In this document: piece after piece, positions 1-8,971 of the stretch
Numbering within the stretch: position 1 is the first letter of the stretch
Layout: every line of letters starts with the position of its first letter
Assembly (NCBI GenBank): GCA_017510505.1
Contig: JAFWNE010000024.1
Coordinates: 86,214 to 150,213, forward strand
Direction of reading: 5' to 3'
Length of the DNA stretch: 64,000 nt
DNA from: Crickella sp017510505
GTDB taxonomy: Bacteria > Bacillota > Clostridia > Peptostreptococcales > Anaerovoracaceae
The notes under the pieces: model-generated
The model's input: only the letters and a program-made list of their open reading frames with translations
Databases searched by the model: none
Told to the model about the DNA's origin: nothing
Translations under genes and position numbers: made by a program

Positions 1-1803
1 CTCAGCTCAGAACTGCCGAAGGGACTCCCTGAATACCCGGTAACGATCGAAGAGCCTGAAAGATGCAACAGATTCACAGCTACAAAGATCGATAACGTAT
101 ATGTCAAGGAATCACCGGCGTGGATGAAAACACTTATAACCAACGCTGGAATGAGGCCTATCAACGCTCTCGTTGACATCACAAACTTTGTTCTTCTTGC
201 GGTCGGAGCTCCTCAGCACGCTTATGACAGCACACATGTAGACGGAGACGCCATTGTCGTAAGACTGGCAAATGACGGTGAGAAGCTGCTCCTTCTCGAT
301 GAGAAAGACCTTGAACTGACACATGATCACCTCGTGATCTGCGATACAAAGAAACCGCTGAATCTTGCGGGTATCAAGGGCGGCAAGGATGATTCCGTAC
401 TGGATGACACTACTTCCGTTATTCTGGAATGCGCAGTGTTCACAGCGCCTGGCATCAGACGTACTACTGCTTATTTCAACGAGAAGACCGATTCCGCTCT
501 CAGATATGAGAAGGGCATCGACACTCAGAGAGCAGACCTCGGAGTTTCAATGGCGCTTTCACTGTTTAAGGAGATCTATCCTGACTGCGTCTTCTCGGCA
601 TTTACTGACAATTATCCTGTAAAGACCGAGAACGCGGTGATCGACATCACTCAGGACTTCCTTGACAGGAGGCTCGGAGAAGTATTGCCTCAGTCTGAGA
701 TCGAGGATATCCTTAAGAGACTCGGTTATGAGGTCAGCTTCGATGGAGAGAAATATCACTGCATCGTTCCTACATGGAGATCTACAGGCGACGTTTCGAT
801 CCACGATGATATCCTCGGAGATATCGCGAGACTGATCGGATATGAGTACTTCAAGAAGCAGCCGCTTCCTGTGAAGTTCGATCACTGCGTAAATCAGGTA
901 GAGAAAGATCTTGCCCGCAGACTGAGAGAATATCTCGCGTTCAGATGCGGCATGAACGAGATCTTCACATATCCTTGGATCGACGAGAGGTTCATCCATG
1001 CAGCGGGCGTGGATACGGATAAGTCTATCAGGCTGGCTACACCGCCGGCACCTGAACTCGGATCACTCAGATCGTCTCTCATCCCTGGGATGCTCGAATC
1101 GATCGACAAGAACAGCAGATACTTTGAAGAGTTCACACTCTTTGAGGCTGCTCAGGTATTCGAAAAGGGAGAATACAGGCCATCAACAGAAGAGGAAGTC
1201 CTCCCTGTACATCACAACCTGCTGACAGGATGCTTTGCAGGCAAAGACGCAAAGGAACTGTTCTTCAAGGTCAAGGGAGTCATCGAGGGAATGGGAAGCT
1301 ACTGCCACTTTGAGCCGTTTACCTTCAAACAGAAAGAAAAGCCGTCATGGGCTGATGAGAAAGTCTGGCTCAATATCATGGAAGACGGAAGGATAGCCGG
1401 TTCCATCGGACTCATTTCCGTACAGGCTCTCAATGAGTCGGGCATCAAGATGATGAGCGCCGCGGCATTCGAGCTCGATACAGATGCGATAAAGCCTTAT
1501 CCATCAAGGACCAATGAATTCAAACATCTTCCGCAGTATCCGCTCGTAGAGCAGGATCTCTCGCTGCTGGTCGATGAGTCGGTGACTTGGGCTGAGATAA
1601 ACGATGCCATCAAGTACATGGTCAAGGAGCTCAAGTTCGTTGAAGAATACCGCGGAAAGCAGATACCGGCAGGTAAAAAGTCGATCATGCTGAGCCTTAA
1701 GATAGGCAATGACGATTCGACAATGACTTCAAAACAGATAGATAAGAAGATGAACGGCATCATAAAGGTGCTGGGCAATAAATGCGGAGCTCAGCTGCGC
1801 TAA
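1..1803 (+). CDS. pheT: phenylalanine--tRNA ligase beta subunit, 5' truncated by window start
   Basis: The reading frame is open from base 1, so the gene begins upstream of the window. About 600 codons are present of a family length near 800, so roughly the first 200 residues (most of the N-terminal tRNA-binding region) are missing. The product pairs with PheS to charge tRNA-Phe in the cytoplasm. The visible part runs through the B3/B4 editing region (RYEKGIDTQRADLG), the B5 domain (LPQSEIEDILKRLGYEV), the core-like fold and a C-terminal FDX-ACB anticodon-binding domain ending in LGNKCGAQLR. It lies 3 bases before the next gene, which suggests co-transcription. Family assignment is firm. Confidence 0.95.
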   Translation, partial: LSSELPKGLPEYPVTIEEPERCNRFTATKIDNVYVKESPAWMKTLITNAGMRPINALVDITNFVLLAVGAPQHAYDSTHVDGDAIVVRLANDGEKLLLLDEKDLELTHDHLVICDTKKPLNLAGIKGGKDDSVLDDTTSVILECAVFTAPGIRRTTAYFNEKTDSALRYEKGIDTQRADLGVSMALSLFKEIYPDCVFSAFTDNYPVKTENAVIDITQDFLDRRLGEVLPQSEIEDILKRLGYEVSFDGEKYHCIVPTWRSTGDVSIHDDILGDIARLIGYEYFKKQPLPVKFDHCVNQVEKDLARRLREYLAFRCGMNEIFTYPWIDERFIHAAGVDTDKSIRLATPPAPELGSLRSSLIPGMLESIDKNSRYFEEFTLFEAAQVFEKGEYRPSTEEEVLPVHHNLLTGCFAGKDAKELFFKVKGVIEGMGSYCHFEPFTFKQKEKPSWADEKVWLNIMEDGRIAGSIGLISVQALNESGIKMMSAAAFELDTDAIKPYPSRTNEFKHLPQYPLVEQDLSLLVDESVTWAEINDAIKYMVKELKFVEEYRGKQIPAGKKSIMLSLKIGNDDSTMTSKQIDKKMNGIIKVLGNKCGAQLR

Positions 1804-1806
1804 AAA

Positions 1807-2721
1807 ATGGCAAAGTACGAACACACTGTGACAAACGAAGAAACAGGGCTGACCATCAACCAGATCCTCAGGAAAAACTATAAGTTCTCCTCAAGGTTCA
1901 GGACAAAGATGAAGTATCAGTCCCTGGTAGATCTGAACGGAACACCGACTCCGGGCTACATAAAGCCCGGAGTCGGTGATGTCATTGGTGTGCGTTTGCC
2001 GGAGGAATCCAGTGACTTCATGCCTGAGGACATACCTCTGGACATAGTTTACGAAGATGAAGACATAATAATAGTCAACAAGCAGGCAGGCATCATTGTC
2101 CATCCTACAAAGGGACATCCTGAGCATACGATCGCCAACGCCGTGATGAAATACATGGAAGACACGGATCAGTCCTTCAAGGTCAGGTTCGCGAACCGGA
2201 TCGACATGGATACCACAGGCATGATCATCGTATGCAAAAACGCCAATGCTCAGAACGAACTTTCATCTCAGATGAGACGGAATACGGTCGTAAAAAAGTA
2301 CTATGCTCTTGTTGAGGGCAATATTGCTGAGGACCATTTTACCGTCGAGTTACCTGTCGGAAGACCGGACTCGGTATCCATACGCAGGACAGTCATGTAT
2401 GAGGGCGGAAAGGACGCATTCAGCGAGTTCAATGTTCTTGGCCGCTATCCTTCGGAACGCTACGGCGACCATACACTCGTAGAAGTGATACTTCATACAG
2501 GAAGGACACATCAGATAAGAGTACATCTTTCACATATAGGCCATCCTATAGCCGGAGACGAACTCTACGAAGGGGGAACCTTCCTGATAAAGCGTCAGGC
2601 TCTGCATGCTTATTACATCGAGTTCGATCATCCGATGACAAAAGAACGTGTGCACTTCAAGACAGATATACCGGAGGATATGAAAGAAGCGATAGAAGAA
2701 CTGAAAAACAGCGCCGTATAA
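1807..2721 (+). CDS. RluA-family pseudouridine synthase
   Basis: This 304-residue protein isomerises uridine to pseudouridine in rRNA or tRNA. An S4-like RNA-binding segment occupies about residues 10-65. The catalytic motif appears as RIDMDTTGM near residue 137; the Asp after R-I is the expected nucleophile in the RLDxxTSG-type motif of the RluA/RluC/RluD group. The HTGRTHQIRVHL motif near residue 234 is also typical. The gene starts 3 bases after pheT and probably shares its transcript. The stop codon lies inside the loop of the terminator that follows. The exact RNA target cannot be read from sequence, so no specific symbol is given. Confidence 0.9.
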   Translation: MAKYEHTVTNEETGLTINQILRKNYKFSSRFRTKMKYQSLVDLNGTPTPGYIKPGVGDVIGVRLPEESSDFMPEDIPLDIVYEDEDIIIVNKQAGIIVHPTKGHPEHTIANAVMKYMEDTDQSFKVRFANRIDMDTTGMIIVCKNANAQNELSSQMRRNTVVKKYYALVEGNIAEDHFTVELPVGRPDSVSIRRTVMYEGGKDAFSEFNVLGRYPSERYGDHTLVEVILHTGRTHQIRVHLSHIGHPIAGDELYEGGTFLIKRQALHAYYIEFDHPMTKERVHFKTDIPEDMKEAIEELKNSAV

Positions 2722-2731
2722 GCGCTGTTTT
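2705..2731. terminator. bidirectional intrinsic terminator between convergent genes
   Basis: Perfect 10-bp inverted repeat AAAACAGCGC / GCGCTGTTTT with a 7-base loop. It has A/T tracts on both sides, so it can end the pheT-rluA transcript and also the oppositely oriented nadK transcript. The pseudouridine synthase stop codon is in the loop. Confidence 0.85.
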
Positions 2732-2757
2732 GTGTCTGTGTAAATGCTGGAAAATGC

Positions 2758-3555
2758 TTACAGGAGCTTGCTGGAAAGCAGGCTCCAGTGGTCATAAGCC
2801 TTTGTACGGACGAGATGGATCTCTTTATCAGAACGTGTGATATCGATCCTGAGCACTCCTCCGAATTCATGGGTGCGCCCGTCGAATGACAGAAGGATCG
2901 TTCCGCCTTCGCATCTTCCTGTGCCGGCGATGGTGATCGTCTCGGTCGAAGGAAGGATAAGGCTGGATTTGAAGCATCTGTAGGCATTAGTGCTCATGGG
3001 CGCGATAGGGGTCAGCTGCAGCACATCAAGATCCGGCGAAACGAGAGATCCGCCCAGTGAGTAGTTGTAGGCTGTTGAACCTACAGGGGTGGAGATGATT
3101 ATTCCGTCCCCTGAGAAGTCCTGGATCTTGGTATTGTCGATGGAGATCTCATAGTGCGAAGCATGCGAGTAAGGACCTCTGACGACTATCTCGTTGAGTC
3201 CTGTACGCATGAATTCGCCTCTGCGCGTGATTATCTTTGCCTGTACGGGACTTATGTTCTGAAGCTGATAATCACCTTTGGTGATGTTCTCGAGAGTCTC
3301 TTTGAGATTGGAAGGGAGGGCTTCCTGAAAGAATCCCAGATGACCGGTATTGATGCCGATAATAGGGGCTTTAGGAAAGCCGCACTTATGCACGAAACTC
3401 AGGAATGTGCCGTCGCCTCCGATGCAGGCCAGCAGATCGACGTCCTCGGAATACTTGTCGGCTATCTCAAAGCCGAATTCCTTAAGAAGAGGAATGAATC
3501 TGTCATAAGCTTCTCTCGACTTATCTTTCAGATTGCAGAACACGTATATCTTCAT
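2758..3555 (-). CDS. nadK: NAD kinase
   Basis: This 265-residue protein phosphorylates NAD to NADP with ATP or polyphosphate. The signature GGDGT is at residues 46-50, NTGHLGFF at about 69-76, and the C-terminal half carries the conserved DGIIISTPVGSTAYNYSLGG segment. A Shine-Dalgarno-like ACGGAG lies just upstream on the minus strand. It is the only minus-strand gene in the first 57 kb and is transcribed alone, convergent with the pseudouridine synthase gene and divergent from the acidic hypothetical gene. In many Firmicutes nadK sits next to tlyA; here tlyA is about 43 kb away. The assignment is secure. Confidence 0.95.
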   Translation of the reverse strand: MKIYVFCNLKDKSREAYDRFIPLLKEFGFEIADKYSEDVDLLACIGGDGTFLSFVHKCGFPKAPIIGINTGHLGFFQEALPSNLKETLENITKGDYQLQNISPVQAKIITRRGEFMRTGLNEIVVRGPYSHASHYEISIDNTKIQDFSGDGIIISTPVGSTAYNYSLGGSLVSPDLDVLQLTPIAPMSTNAYRCFKSSLILPSTETITIAGTGRCEGGTILLSFDGRTHEFGGVLRIDITRSDKEIHLVRTKAYDHWSLLSSKLL

Positions 3556-3570
3556 TTTGTTAACTCCGTA

Positions 3571-3598
3571 TGTTATAATATTTCGTCAGAAATTCTGA
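3571..3598 (+). promoter_or_regulatory. extended -10 promoter plus small palindrome
   Basis: TGTTATAAT at 3571-3579 fits an extended -10 element; no good -35 lies at 16-18 bp. A palindrome TCAGAA-A-TTCTGA at 3586-3598 covers the expected transcription start and could be an operator. It probably drives the acidic hypothetical gene and the dgt-dnaG-rpoD genes behind it. This is sequence inspection only. Confidence 0.45.
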
Positions 3599-3642
3599 TG
3601 ATATTTTAACACACTTACAGGAGAAATAGTATTCGTTTTGAT

Positions 3643-4179
3643 ATGGACAAGGTCAGATTCTACAACGCACTCGATATAGATTCAGCGGATGAGTTCAAAT
3701 ACTATGAGAATCTCGCAGCGCTTCTTGAGGAGGACGAGTTCATCGAAGAAAATCTTATAAAGGATCTGCTTAAAAACATCGACATGGAGATGCTGGCAGA
3801 GCAAATGGGTTCGTATTTCGATGGATTTCTCGATCACCTGCCGGATAATGAAACGGATCTTTACATAATGGTCGAGTCCATAGGAAGGGCGTTTGAGGGA
3901 CTTATTTTCGAAGACATGAATGACGCCGACATCTCGGACCTTGCAGAAGAGATAGTCAAATTCCGCAAATGGTACGTACACGACCTGAACGCATTCAACA
4001 AGCTGAACGGAGAGGAATCAAATGTCAGGGACGCGAGATACGAAATAGCGGCAGCCAGGCTTCTGGGCGAGAATGCCGATTACGACTTCAGACTCGCACT
4101 TGACTATGATCTGGACGGTTTCAACGTAAGGGTAGCGGACATGCTTGGGGCAGAGATCGCAAAGGAGATCGATGAATAA
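3643..4179 (+). CDS. hypothetical acidic protein, 178 aa
   Basis: I do not recognise this family. It is a strongly acidic, predicted mostly helical, soluble protein without signal peptide, membrane segment, cysteine cluster or known motif. It is the first gene of the operon that continues into dgt, dnaG and rpoD; its 3' end overlaps the dgt start by 8 bases, so translation is probably coupled. The AUG at 3643 has no close Shine-Dalgarno: the only AGGAG (3619-3623) is 19 bases away but is 7 bases from an in-frame ATT at 3631, so an AUU start adding four residues is possible. Codon use resembles its neighbours and supports a real gene. Confidence 0.7.
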   Translation: MDKVRFYNALDIDSADEFKYYENLAALLEEDEFIEENLIKDLLKNIDMEMLAEQMGSYFDGFLDHLPDNETDLYIMVESIGRAFEGLIFEDMNDADISDLAEEIVKFRKWYVHDLNAFNKLNGEESNVRDARYEIAAARLLGENADYDFRLALDYDLDGFNVRVADMLGAEIAKEIDE

Positions 4180-5188
4180 CAGGGAATCGATCGAGAAAAG
4201 AGAATACGAGATACTTTCTCCGCTTGCATGCAAGGCTGCTGAGTCCAAGGGCAGGGTCTATGATGAAGAGAAGTGCGAATACAGGACCGACTTCCAGAGA
4301 GACAGAGACCGCATAGTACATTCCAAGGCTTTCAGAAGACTGATACACAAGACACAGGTATTTCTTGCACCGGAAGGCGATCACTACAGGACACGTCTGA
4401 CACATACTCTCGAAGTATCGCAGATATCACGTACCGCAGCAAGGATACTCGCCTATAACGAAGACCTGACAGAAGCCATAGCCCTGGGGCATGACCTGGG
4501 ACATACACCGTTCGGACATGTGGGCGAAAAAGTCCTCAACAACATCCATCCGGGCGGCTTTGTCCACAATGTGCAGAGTCTGAGAACAGTTGATGTCATA
4601 GAAGACACACCTAAGCGCAGAGGCCTCAACCTGACTTATGAGGTAAGAAACGGCATCCTGAACCACAGAGGCCCTGTCAAGCCGGTCACGCTTGAGGGGC
4701 AGATCGTGAAGATCTGCGACAGGATAGCCTATGTCAATCACGATATAGACGACGCCATCAGAAGCGGCGTGATCACTTTTGATGATCTTCCTGAGCGCGA
4801 AATAGAGATAATCGGTTCCACACACTCGGAACGCATCAACAATCTCATAGTCGATCTGTGCAGAAACAGTGAGGGAAAAGATTCCATATCACTTTCACCG
4901 GTATTCGCTGATTCACTGGACCGATTGAGAACGTTCCTGTTCAAAAATGTTTACAACTCACAGGATGTAAGAGGAGTGTCGGATCTAGACAAAGTGGAGC
5001 GCATAATAAGTTCACTGTACAGGTATTACCTTGAGCATTCCGATGAGATTCCTGGCATCTACAAGAAGATAGAAGAGGAAGAGGGTACGGAGATAGCAGT
5101 AAAGGATCTTATCTCCGGCATGACAGACCGATACGCCCTTAACCTTTATGAGAAATTATTCGTTCCTCAAGGCTGGAGGCAGTTGTGA
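4172..5188 (+). CDS. dgt: deoxyguanosinetriphosphate triphosphohydrolase-like HD protein
   Basis: This 338-residue protein of the dGTPase family hydrolyses dNTPs to nucleosides and triphosphate, or acts on a related nucleotide. The HD-domain metal ligands are visible: H in RTRLTHTLEVSQ, HD in ALGHDLGHTPFGH, and a later D in KICDRIAYVNHDIDDA. The frame extends upstream to a TTG at 4145, but the ATG at 4172 has AAAGGAG just before it and begins the conserved N-terminus, so I chose it. The start overlaps the upstream gene by 8 bases and dnaG follows after 3 bases. The dgt-dnaG-rpoD order is common in Clostridia. Confidence 0.88.
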   Translation: MNNRESIEKREYEILSPLACKAAESKGRVYDEEKCEYRTDFQRDRDRIVHSKAFRRLIHKTQVFLAPEGDHYRTRLTHTLEVSQISRTAARILAYNEDLTEAIALGHDLGHTPFGHVGEKVLNNIHPGGFVHNVQSLRTVDVIEDTPKRRGLNLTYEVRNGILNHRGPVKPVTLEGQIVKICDRIAYVNHDIDDAIRSGVITFDDLPEREIEIIGSTHSERINNLIVDLCRNSEGKDSISLSPVFADSLDRLRTFLFKNVYNSQDVRGVSDLDKVERIISSLYRYYLEHSDEIPGIYKKIEEEEGTEIAVKDLISGMTDRYALNLYEKLFVPQGWRQL

Positions 5189-5191
5189 TCC

Positions 5192-6991
5192 ATGGCTTAT
5201 GACAACTTCACGGACGAGCTGAAGGCTCAGCTCAACATAGTTGATATAATAGGACGCGAGGTCACTCTTAAGAAGTCCGGCTCAAATTACATGGGACTTT
5301 GCCCGTTCCACAATGAAAAGACTCCGTCTTTCAGCGTGAATGAGGGCAAGCAGTTTTTTCACTGCTTTGGCTGCGGAAAGTCCGGGGATGTCATAGGATT
5401 CGTGCAGGAATACTACAAGCTGCCATTCATGGAGGCTGTAGAAAAACTTGCGGCTGAGAACGGCATAAAACTGCCGGAGAGAAGAAGCAGCGGTCCGAAG
5501 ATCGATTACGACAAATATCACGGCATAAATGCCAAGGCCGCCAGATTCTTCTACAATAATCTCGGCACCAAGGGCAACAAGGGACTGGCGTATCTTAAAA
5601 AACGCGGGCTCAGCAAGGAAACGATAACAGCATTCGGACTGGGATATGCTCCTGCAAGCGGGACAGCTTTGGTGGACCATCTCAGAAGCGAAGGCGTATC
5701 AGATGATGACATGCTGAAGCTCGGGCTCGCAAACAGCGGTAAGAACGGCCTGTATGACAAGTTCCGCGACAGAGTGATGTTTCCTATAATCAGCACTCAG
5801 GACAAAGTCATAGGCTTTGGCGGTAGAGCTATAGCGGATATAAAGCCAAAGTATCTGAATTCTCCTGAAAGCGAGATATTCCTGAAGAAAAACAATCTCT
5901 TCGGACTCAATCTCACAAAGAAGGAAATCGACAGAGAAGGCCGTGCCATCATAGTGGAAGGCTATATGGACATGATCTCGCTGTACCAGAATGGCGTAAA
6001 GAACGTTGCCGCATCGCTGGGAACGGCGCTGACTATCAATCAGGCCAGACTTCTCTGCAGATATTCCAAAAATATAGTACTTTCATATGACTCCGACTCC
6101 GCAGGCATAAACGCGGCGCTGAGAGGCATAGATGTGATAATCGCGGCGGGCGGAAAACCACGTGTTATGCACGTTACAGATGGTAAGGACCCTGACGATT
6201 TTATCAGAGCCCACGGAAAGGACGCGTTCATCAGACTCGCGGACAACGCGATGCCGGCCACGGATTACAAACTGAGGCTTGCAAAGCGCGGATTCGATCT
6301 AAGCGATGACATGGATGTGCTCGGTTACATAGAAAGAGTCGTTCCCATCTTAAGAGAACTTGGCCCTGTAGAGCTTGATATATACGCCCGCAAGCTTTCT
6401 GAGGAGTTCGGCGTATCCGAAAGCGCCATAATGATGGCCGTTCAGACTGGTGGCGATAATAATAGATCGGTCAACACGGGGCCAGCAAGCCCCGGAATGG
6501 AGAGAGCGATAAGAGATTCGCTCAGAAAAAAGCAGGATAAAGGTTATTACGACAGATTTGAGATGGCATTCGCGATACTCGCGATGCATGATCCGAGTTA
6601 CATAAAGCGCTTCAGAGAGGATGGCATCGTCTTTGGCAGCGCGCTTGCGAATAAGATAGTGCTCGTAGAAGAGTCCCTGTGCCCGGACGGGCTGAGCGGG
6701 GGCCGCGGGATAAACAAAGAGAAGATATTCGAAGCGCTTGACCCTGACGAGGAAGCTGAATTCTCAAAGCAGCTTGAATCAATACAGACAGGACCCGATG
6801 ATGAGGCTTTCTACAAGGAAACGAAGGCAGGGTATCTGTCAGGAAAATACCGGGACGAAAAGGCTGAGGTCACGAACAACATAGCGGTCGCTGAAAAAAT
6901 GGGACGGACCGATGAAATCGAAAGACTCGTGCAGCGCCTGATCGAACTGGACAATCTCATCAATATAACTATGGAGGAAAGCAATGCCTGA
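5192..6991 (+). CDS. dnaG: DNA primase
   Basis: This 599-residue primase makes RNA primers at the replication fork. The N-terminal CHC2 zinc finger has ligands C37, H40, C58 and C61 (CPFH ... CFGC). The TOPRIM core shows IIVEGYMDMISLYQ with the catalytic Glu, and SYDSDSAG with the metal-binding acidic residues. The C-terminal about 150 residues form the helicase-interaction domain, less conserved as usual. A TGGAGG precedes the ATG, and the gene overlaps rpoD by 8 bases, the classic dnaG-rpoD arrangement of the macromolecular synthesis operon. Confidence 0.95.
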   Translation: MAYDNFTDELKAQLNIVDIIGREVTLKKSGSNYMGLCPFHNEKTPSFSVNEGKQFFHCFGCGKSGDVIGFVQEYYKLPFMEAVEKLAAENGIKLPERRSSGPKIDYDKYHGINAKAARFFYNNLGTKGNKGLAYLKKRGLSKETITAFGLGYAPASGTALVDHLRSEGVSDDDMLKLGLANSGKNGLYDKFRDRVMFPIISTQDKVIGFGGRAIADIKPKYLNSPESEIFLKKNNLFGLNLTKKEIDREGRAIIVEGYMDMISLYQNGVKNVAASLGTALTINQARLLCRYSKNIVLSYDSDSAGINAALRGIDVIIAAGGKPRVMHVTDGKDPDDFIRAHGKDAFIRLADNAMPATDYKLRLAKRGFDLSDDMDVLGYIERVVPILRELGPVELDIYARKLSEEFGVSESAIMMAVQTGGDNNRSVNTGPASPGMERAIRDSLRKKQDKGYYDRFEMAFAILAMHDPSYIKRFREDGIVFGSALANKIVLVEESLCPDGLSGGRGINKEKIFEALDPDEEAEFSKQLESIQTGPDDEAFYKETKAGYLSGKYRDEKAEVTNNIAVAEKMGRTDEIERLVQRLIELDNLINITMEESNA

Positions 6992-8240
6992 AAACATCAA
7001 AAGCAAACTCAATGAGTACGACAATATCTTCGCAGATGATGACGATGAAAACACAGAACTTATCGAGCTTTCGAAGACAGAAGAAGCAGCCAATCTCATA
7101 ATCGAAGCGGCAAAGCTTACAGGAAATGAGATCACTTACGGTGAGATCAATTCGATGATAGCCGATTCCAACTTCGACAAGGACGCTCTTGAGGATATCT
7201 ACGACATGGTAGAGAGCAAGAATATCAGCATCATTGAGACCAGAGAGCCGACCTCTAACGAGCTGGAAGACGAGGACGTTGATGATGATGAGATCCTCGA
7301 GATGGAGCTCGATGATGAAGATCTGCTGAACGACGAAGAAGACGAAAAGAAGAGCGGCGTAGTGATCAAATCCTCAGGCGAGATCGAAGTCACCGATGCC
7401 GCTAAGAACATACCGACCGATGACCCGGTCAGAATGTACTTCAAAGAGATAGGCAAAGTGCCTCTGCTTACAGCTGAGGAAGAGCGTGAACTCGCCATCA
7501 GGATCGAGCAGGGCGATGAAGAAGCCAAGAAGAAACTCTGCGAATCCAACCTAAGGCTCGTTGTAAGCATTGCCCGCAGATACCTCAACAGAGGTCTTTC
7601 GTTCCTTGACCTCATTCAGGAGGGCAATCTCGGACTTATCAAGGCTGTCGAGAAATTCGACTACACAAAGGGATATAAGTTCTCGACTTACGCGACATGG
7701 TGGATCAGACAGGCCATCACAAGGTCTATTGCCGACCAGGCAAGGACCATCCGCATCCCGGTCCACATGGTAGAGACCATCAATAAGCTGATCAGGATAT
7801 CCAGACAGCTTCTGCAGGAATACGGACGTGAGCCGACCAGCGAAGAGATCGCCAGGGAAATGGGCATCACGGTCGAGAAGGTAAGAGAAATCAAAAAAAT
7901 CAGCCAGGATCCTGTATCTCTCGAGACTCCTATCGGTGAGGAAGAAGACAGCCACCTTGGCGACTTCATTCCCGATGAGGATATCCCTTCACCTGTGGAC
8001 GCAGCCGCGTACTCGATGCTTCAGAAGCAGCTCCGCGAGGTGCTCGACACACTGAGCGAGAGAGAAAAGAAGGTACTGATACTCAGGTTCGGACTTGACG
8101 ACGGACGTCCTCGCACACTGGAGGAAGTAGGACGCGAGTTCAACGTAACAAGAGAGCGTATCAGACAGATAGAGGCAAAGGCGCTCAGAAAACTCAGACA
8201 TCCAAGCCGCAGCAAGAAACTGCGTGATTATTTGGAGTAA
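6984..8240 (+). CDS. rpoD: primary RNA polymerase sigma factor (sigma-70/SigA)
   Basis: This 418-residue housekeeping sigma factor carries a region 1.1-like N-terminus (about 1-80), a very acidic linker (about 90-130), and region 1.2 at DPVRMYFKEIGKVPLL. Region 2 contains SFLDLIQEGNLGLIKAVEKFD and YATWWIRQAITRSIA (-10 recognition). Region 3 follows, and region 4.2 ends in GREFNVTRERIRQIEAKAL (-35 recognition helix-turn-helix). GGAGG sits 7 bases before the ATG inside the end of dnaG. It overlaps trmK by one base. The -10/-35 hexamers seen elsewhere in this window fit its expected specificity. Confidence 0.96.
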   Translation: MPENIKSKLNEYDNIFADDDDENTELIELSKTEEAANLIIEAAKLTGNEITYGEINSMIADSNFDKDALEDIYDMVESKNISIIETREPTSNELEDEDVDDDEILEMELDDEDLLNDEEDEKKSGVVIKSSGEIEVTDAAKNIPTDDPVRMYFKEIGKVPLLTAEEERELAIRIEQGDEEAKKKLCESNLRLVVSIARRYLNRGLSFLDLIQEGNLGLIKAVEKFDYTKGYKFSTYATWWIRQAITRSIADQARTIRIPVHMVETINKLIRISRQLLQEYGREPTSEEIAREMGITVEKVREIKKISQDPVSLETPIGEEEDSHLGDFIPDEDIPSPVDAAAYSMLQKQLREVLDTLSEREKKVLILRFGLDDGRPRTLEEVGREFNVTRERIRQIEAKALRKLRHPSRSKKLRDYLE

Positions 8241-8962
8241 TGAGACTAAGCAAAAGGATATATGCTCTTGCTGATGCAGTGAATCAAGGCGACAGCGTCG
8301 CGGACATAGGGACGGATCACGGATACGTCCCTATGCTTTTAATGAGAGACGGCAGATCACCGCGAGTCATAATGTCGGATATAAGCGAAGGATCGCTTAC
8401 AAAGGCAAAGGAGACTTTTGAGCTGTCACGTCTGGCGGACAAAGTCGATGCAATGGATTTCCGTATCGGTGACGGTCTTGAGACTGTCGGAAAAGGTGAG
8501 GTAGACGAGATAATCATAGGAGGACTCGGCGGACATACCATCGCACAGATCCTCGACGCGGATAAGGATAAGAGCAGATCCTTCAAAAGACTCGTGCTTC
8601 AGCCGAGAAAACATTCGGGTTCTCTCAGATACTATCTGTATACTCATGGATGGGATATAGAAAGCGAAAATCTCGCAGAAGAAGGGAAGTTTGCCTGCGA
8701 GATCATAACAGCTGTCAGGGCAGCTGAGACTCTAAGGGAGCCTCCTTATCCTGAGGAAGATATCCGGTGGAAGTACCCGGAAAGTCTTACCGGGTCAGAT
8801 CCGGAGCTTGCGAAAAAACGCATAGAATGGAAGATTTCCAGCATAAAAGAGGAGATGGATAATCTGAAAAAGAGCGGAAAGGATCACGATGCGCTGTTAG
8901 AACAATTGGGCAGTGATCTTGAATATCTTTTGCTCTTGAATTCTAAATGTACAGGAATATAA
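8240..8962 (+). CDS. trmK: tRNA (adenine(22)-N1)-methyltransferase TrmK
   Basis: This 240-residue class I SAM-dependent methyltransferase belongs to the TrmK/YqfN family, which methylates N1 of A22 in bacterial tRNAs. The SAM-binding motif VADIGTDHGYVPMLL is at about residues 19-33, and the family motif IGGLGGHTIAQIL follows at about 93. A helical C-terminal tail (about 185-235) matches the family. It starts in the TAATG junction with rpoD, the same neighbour as in Bacillus subtilis. The Nif3-like gene that often follows is absent; the RNase P RNA gene takes its place, and its promoter lies inside the 3' end of trmK. Confidence 0.88.
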   Translation: MRLSKRIYALADAVNQGDSVADIGTDHGYVPMLLMRDGRSPRVIMSDISEGSLTKAKETFELSRLADKVDAMDFRIGDGLETVGKGEVDEIIIGGLGGHTIAQILDADKDKSRSFKRLVLQPRKHSGSLRYYLYTHGWDIESENLAEEGKFACEIITAVRAAETLREPPYPEEDIRWKYPESLTGSDPELAKKRIEWKISSIKEEMDNLKKSGKDHDALLEQLGSDLEYLLLLNSKCTGI

Positions 8963-8963
8963 T
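8936..8963 (+). promoter_or_regulatory. sigma-70 promoter for rnpB
   Basis: TTGAAT (8936-8941), 16-base spacer, TATAAT (8958-8963). The -10 overlaps the trmK stop codon, and the predicted start is about 8 bases before the RNase P RNA P1 helix. Confidence 0.75.
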
Positions 8964-8971
8964 ATAGCAGT

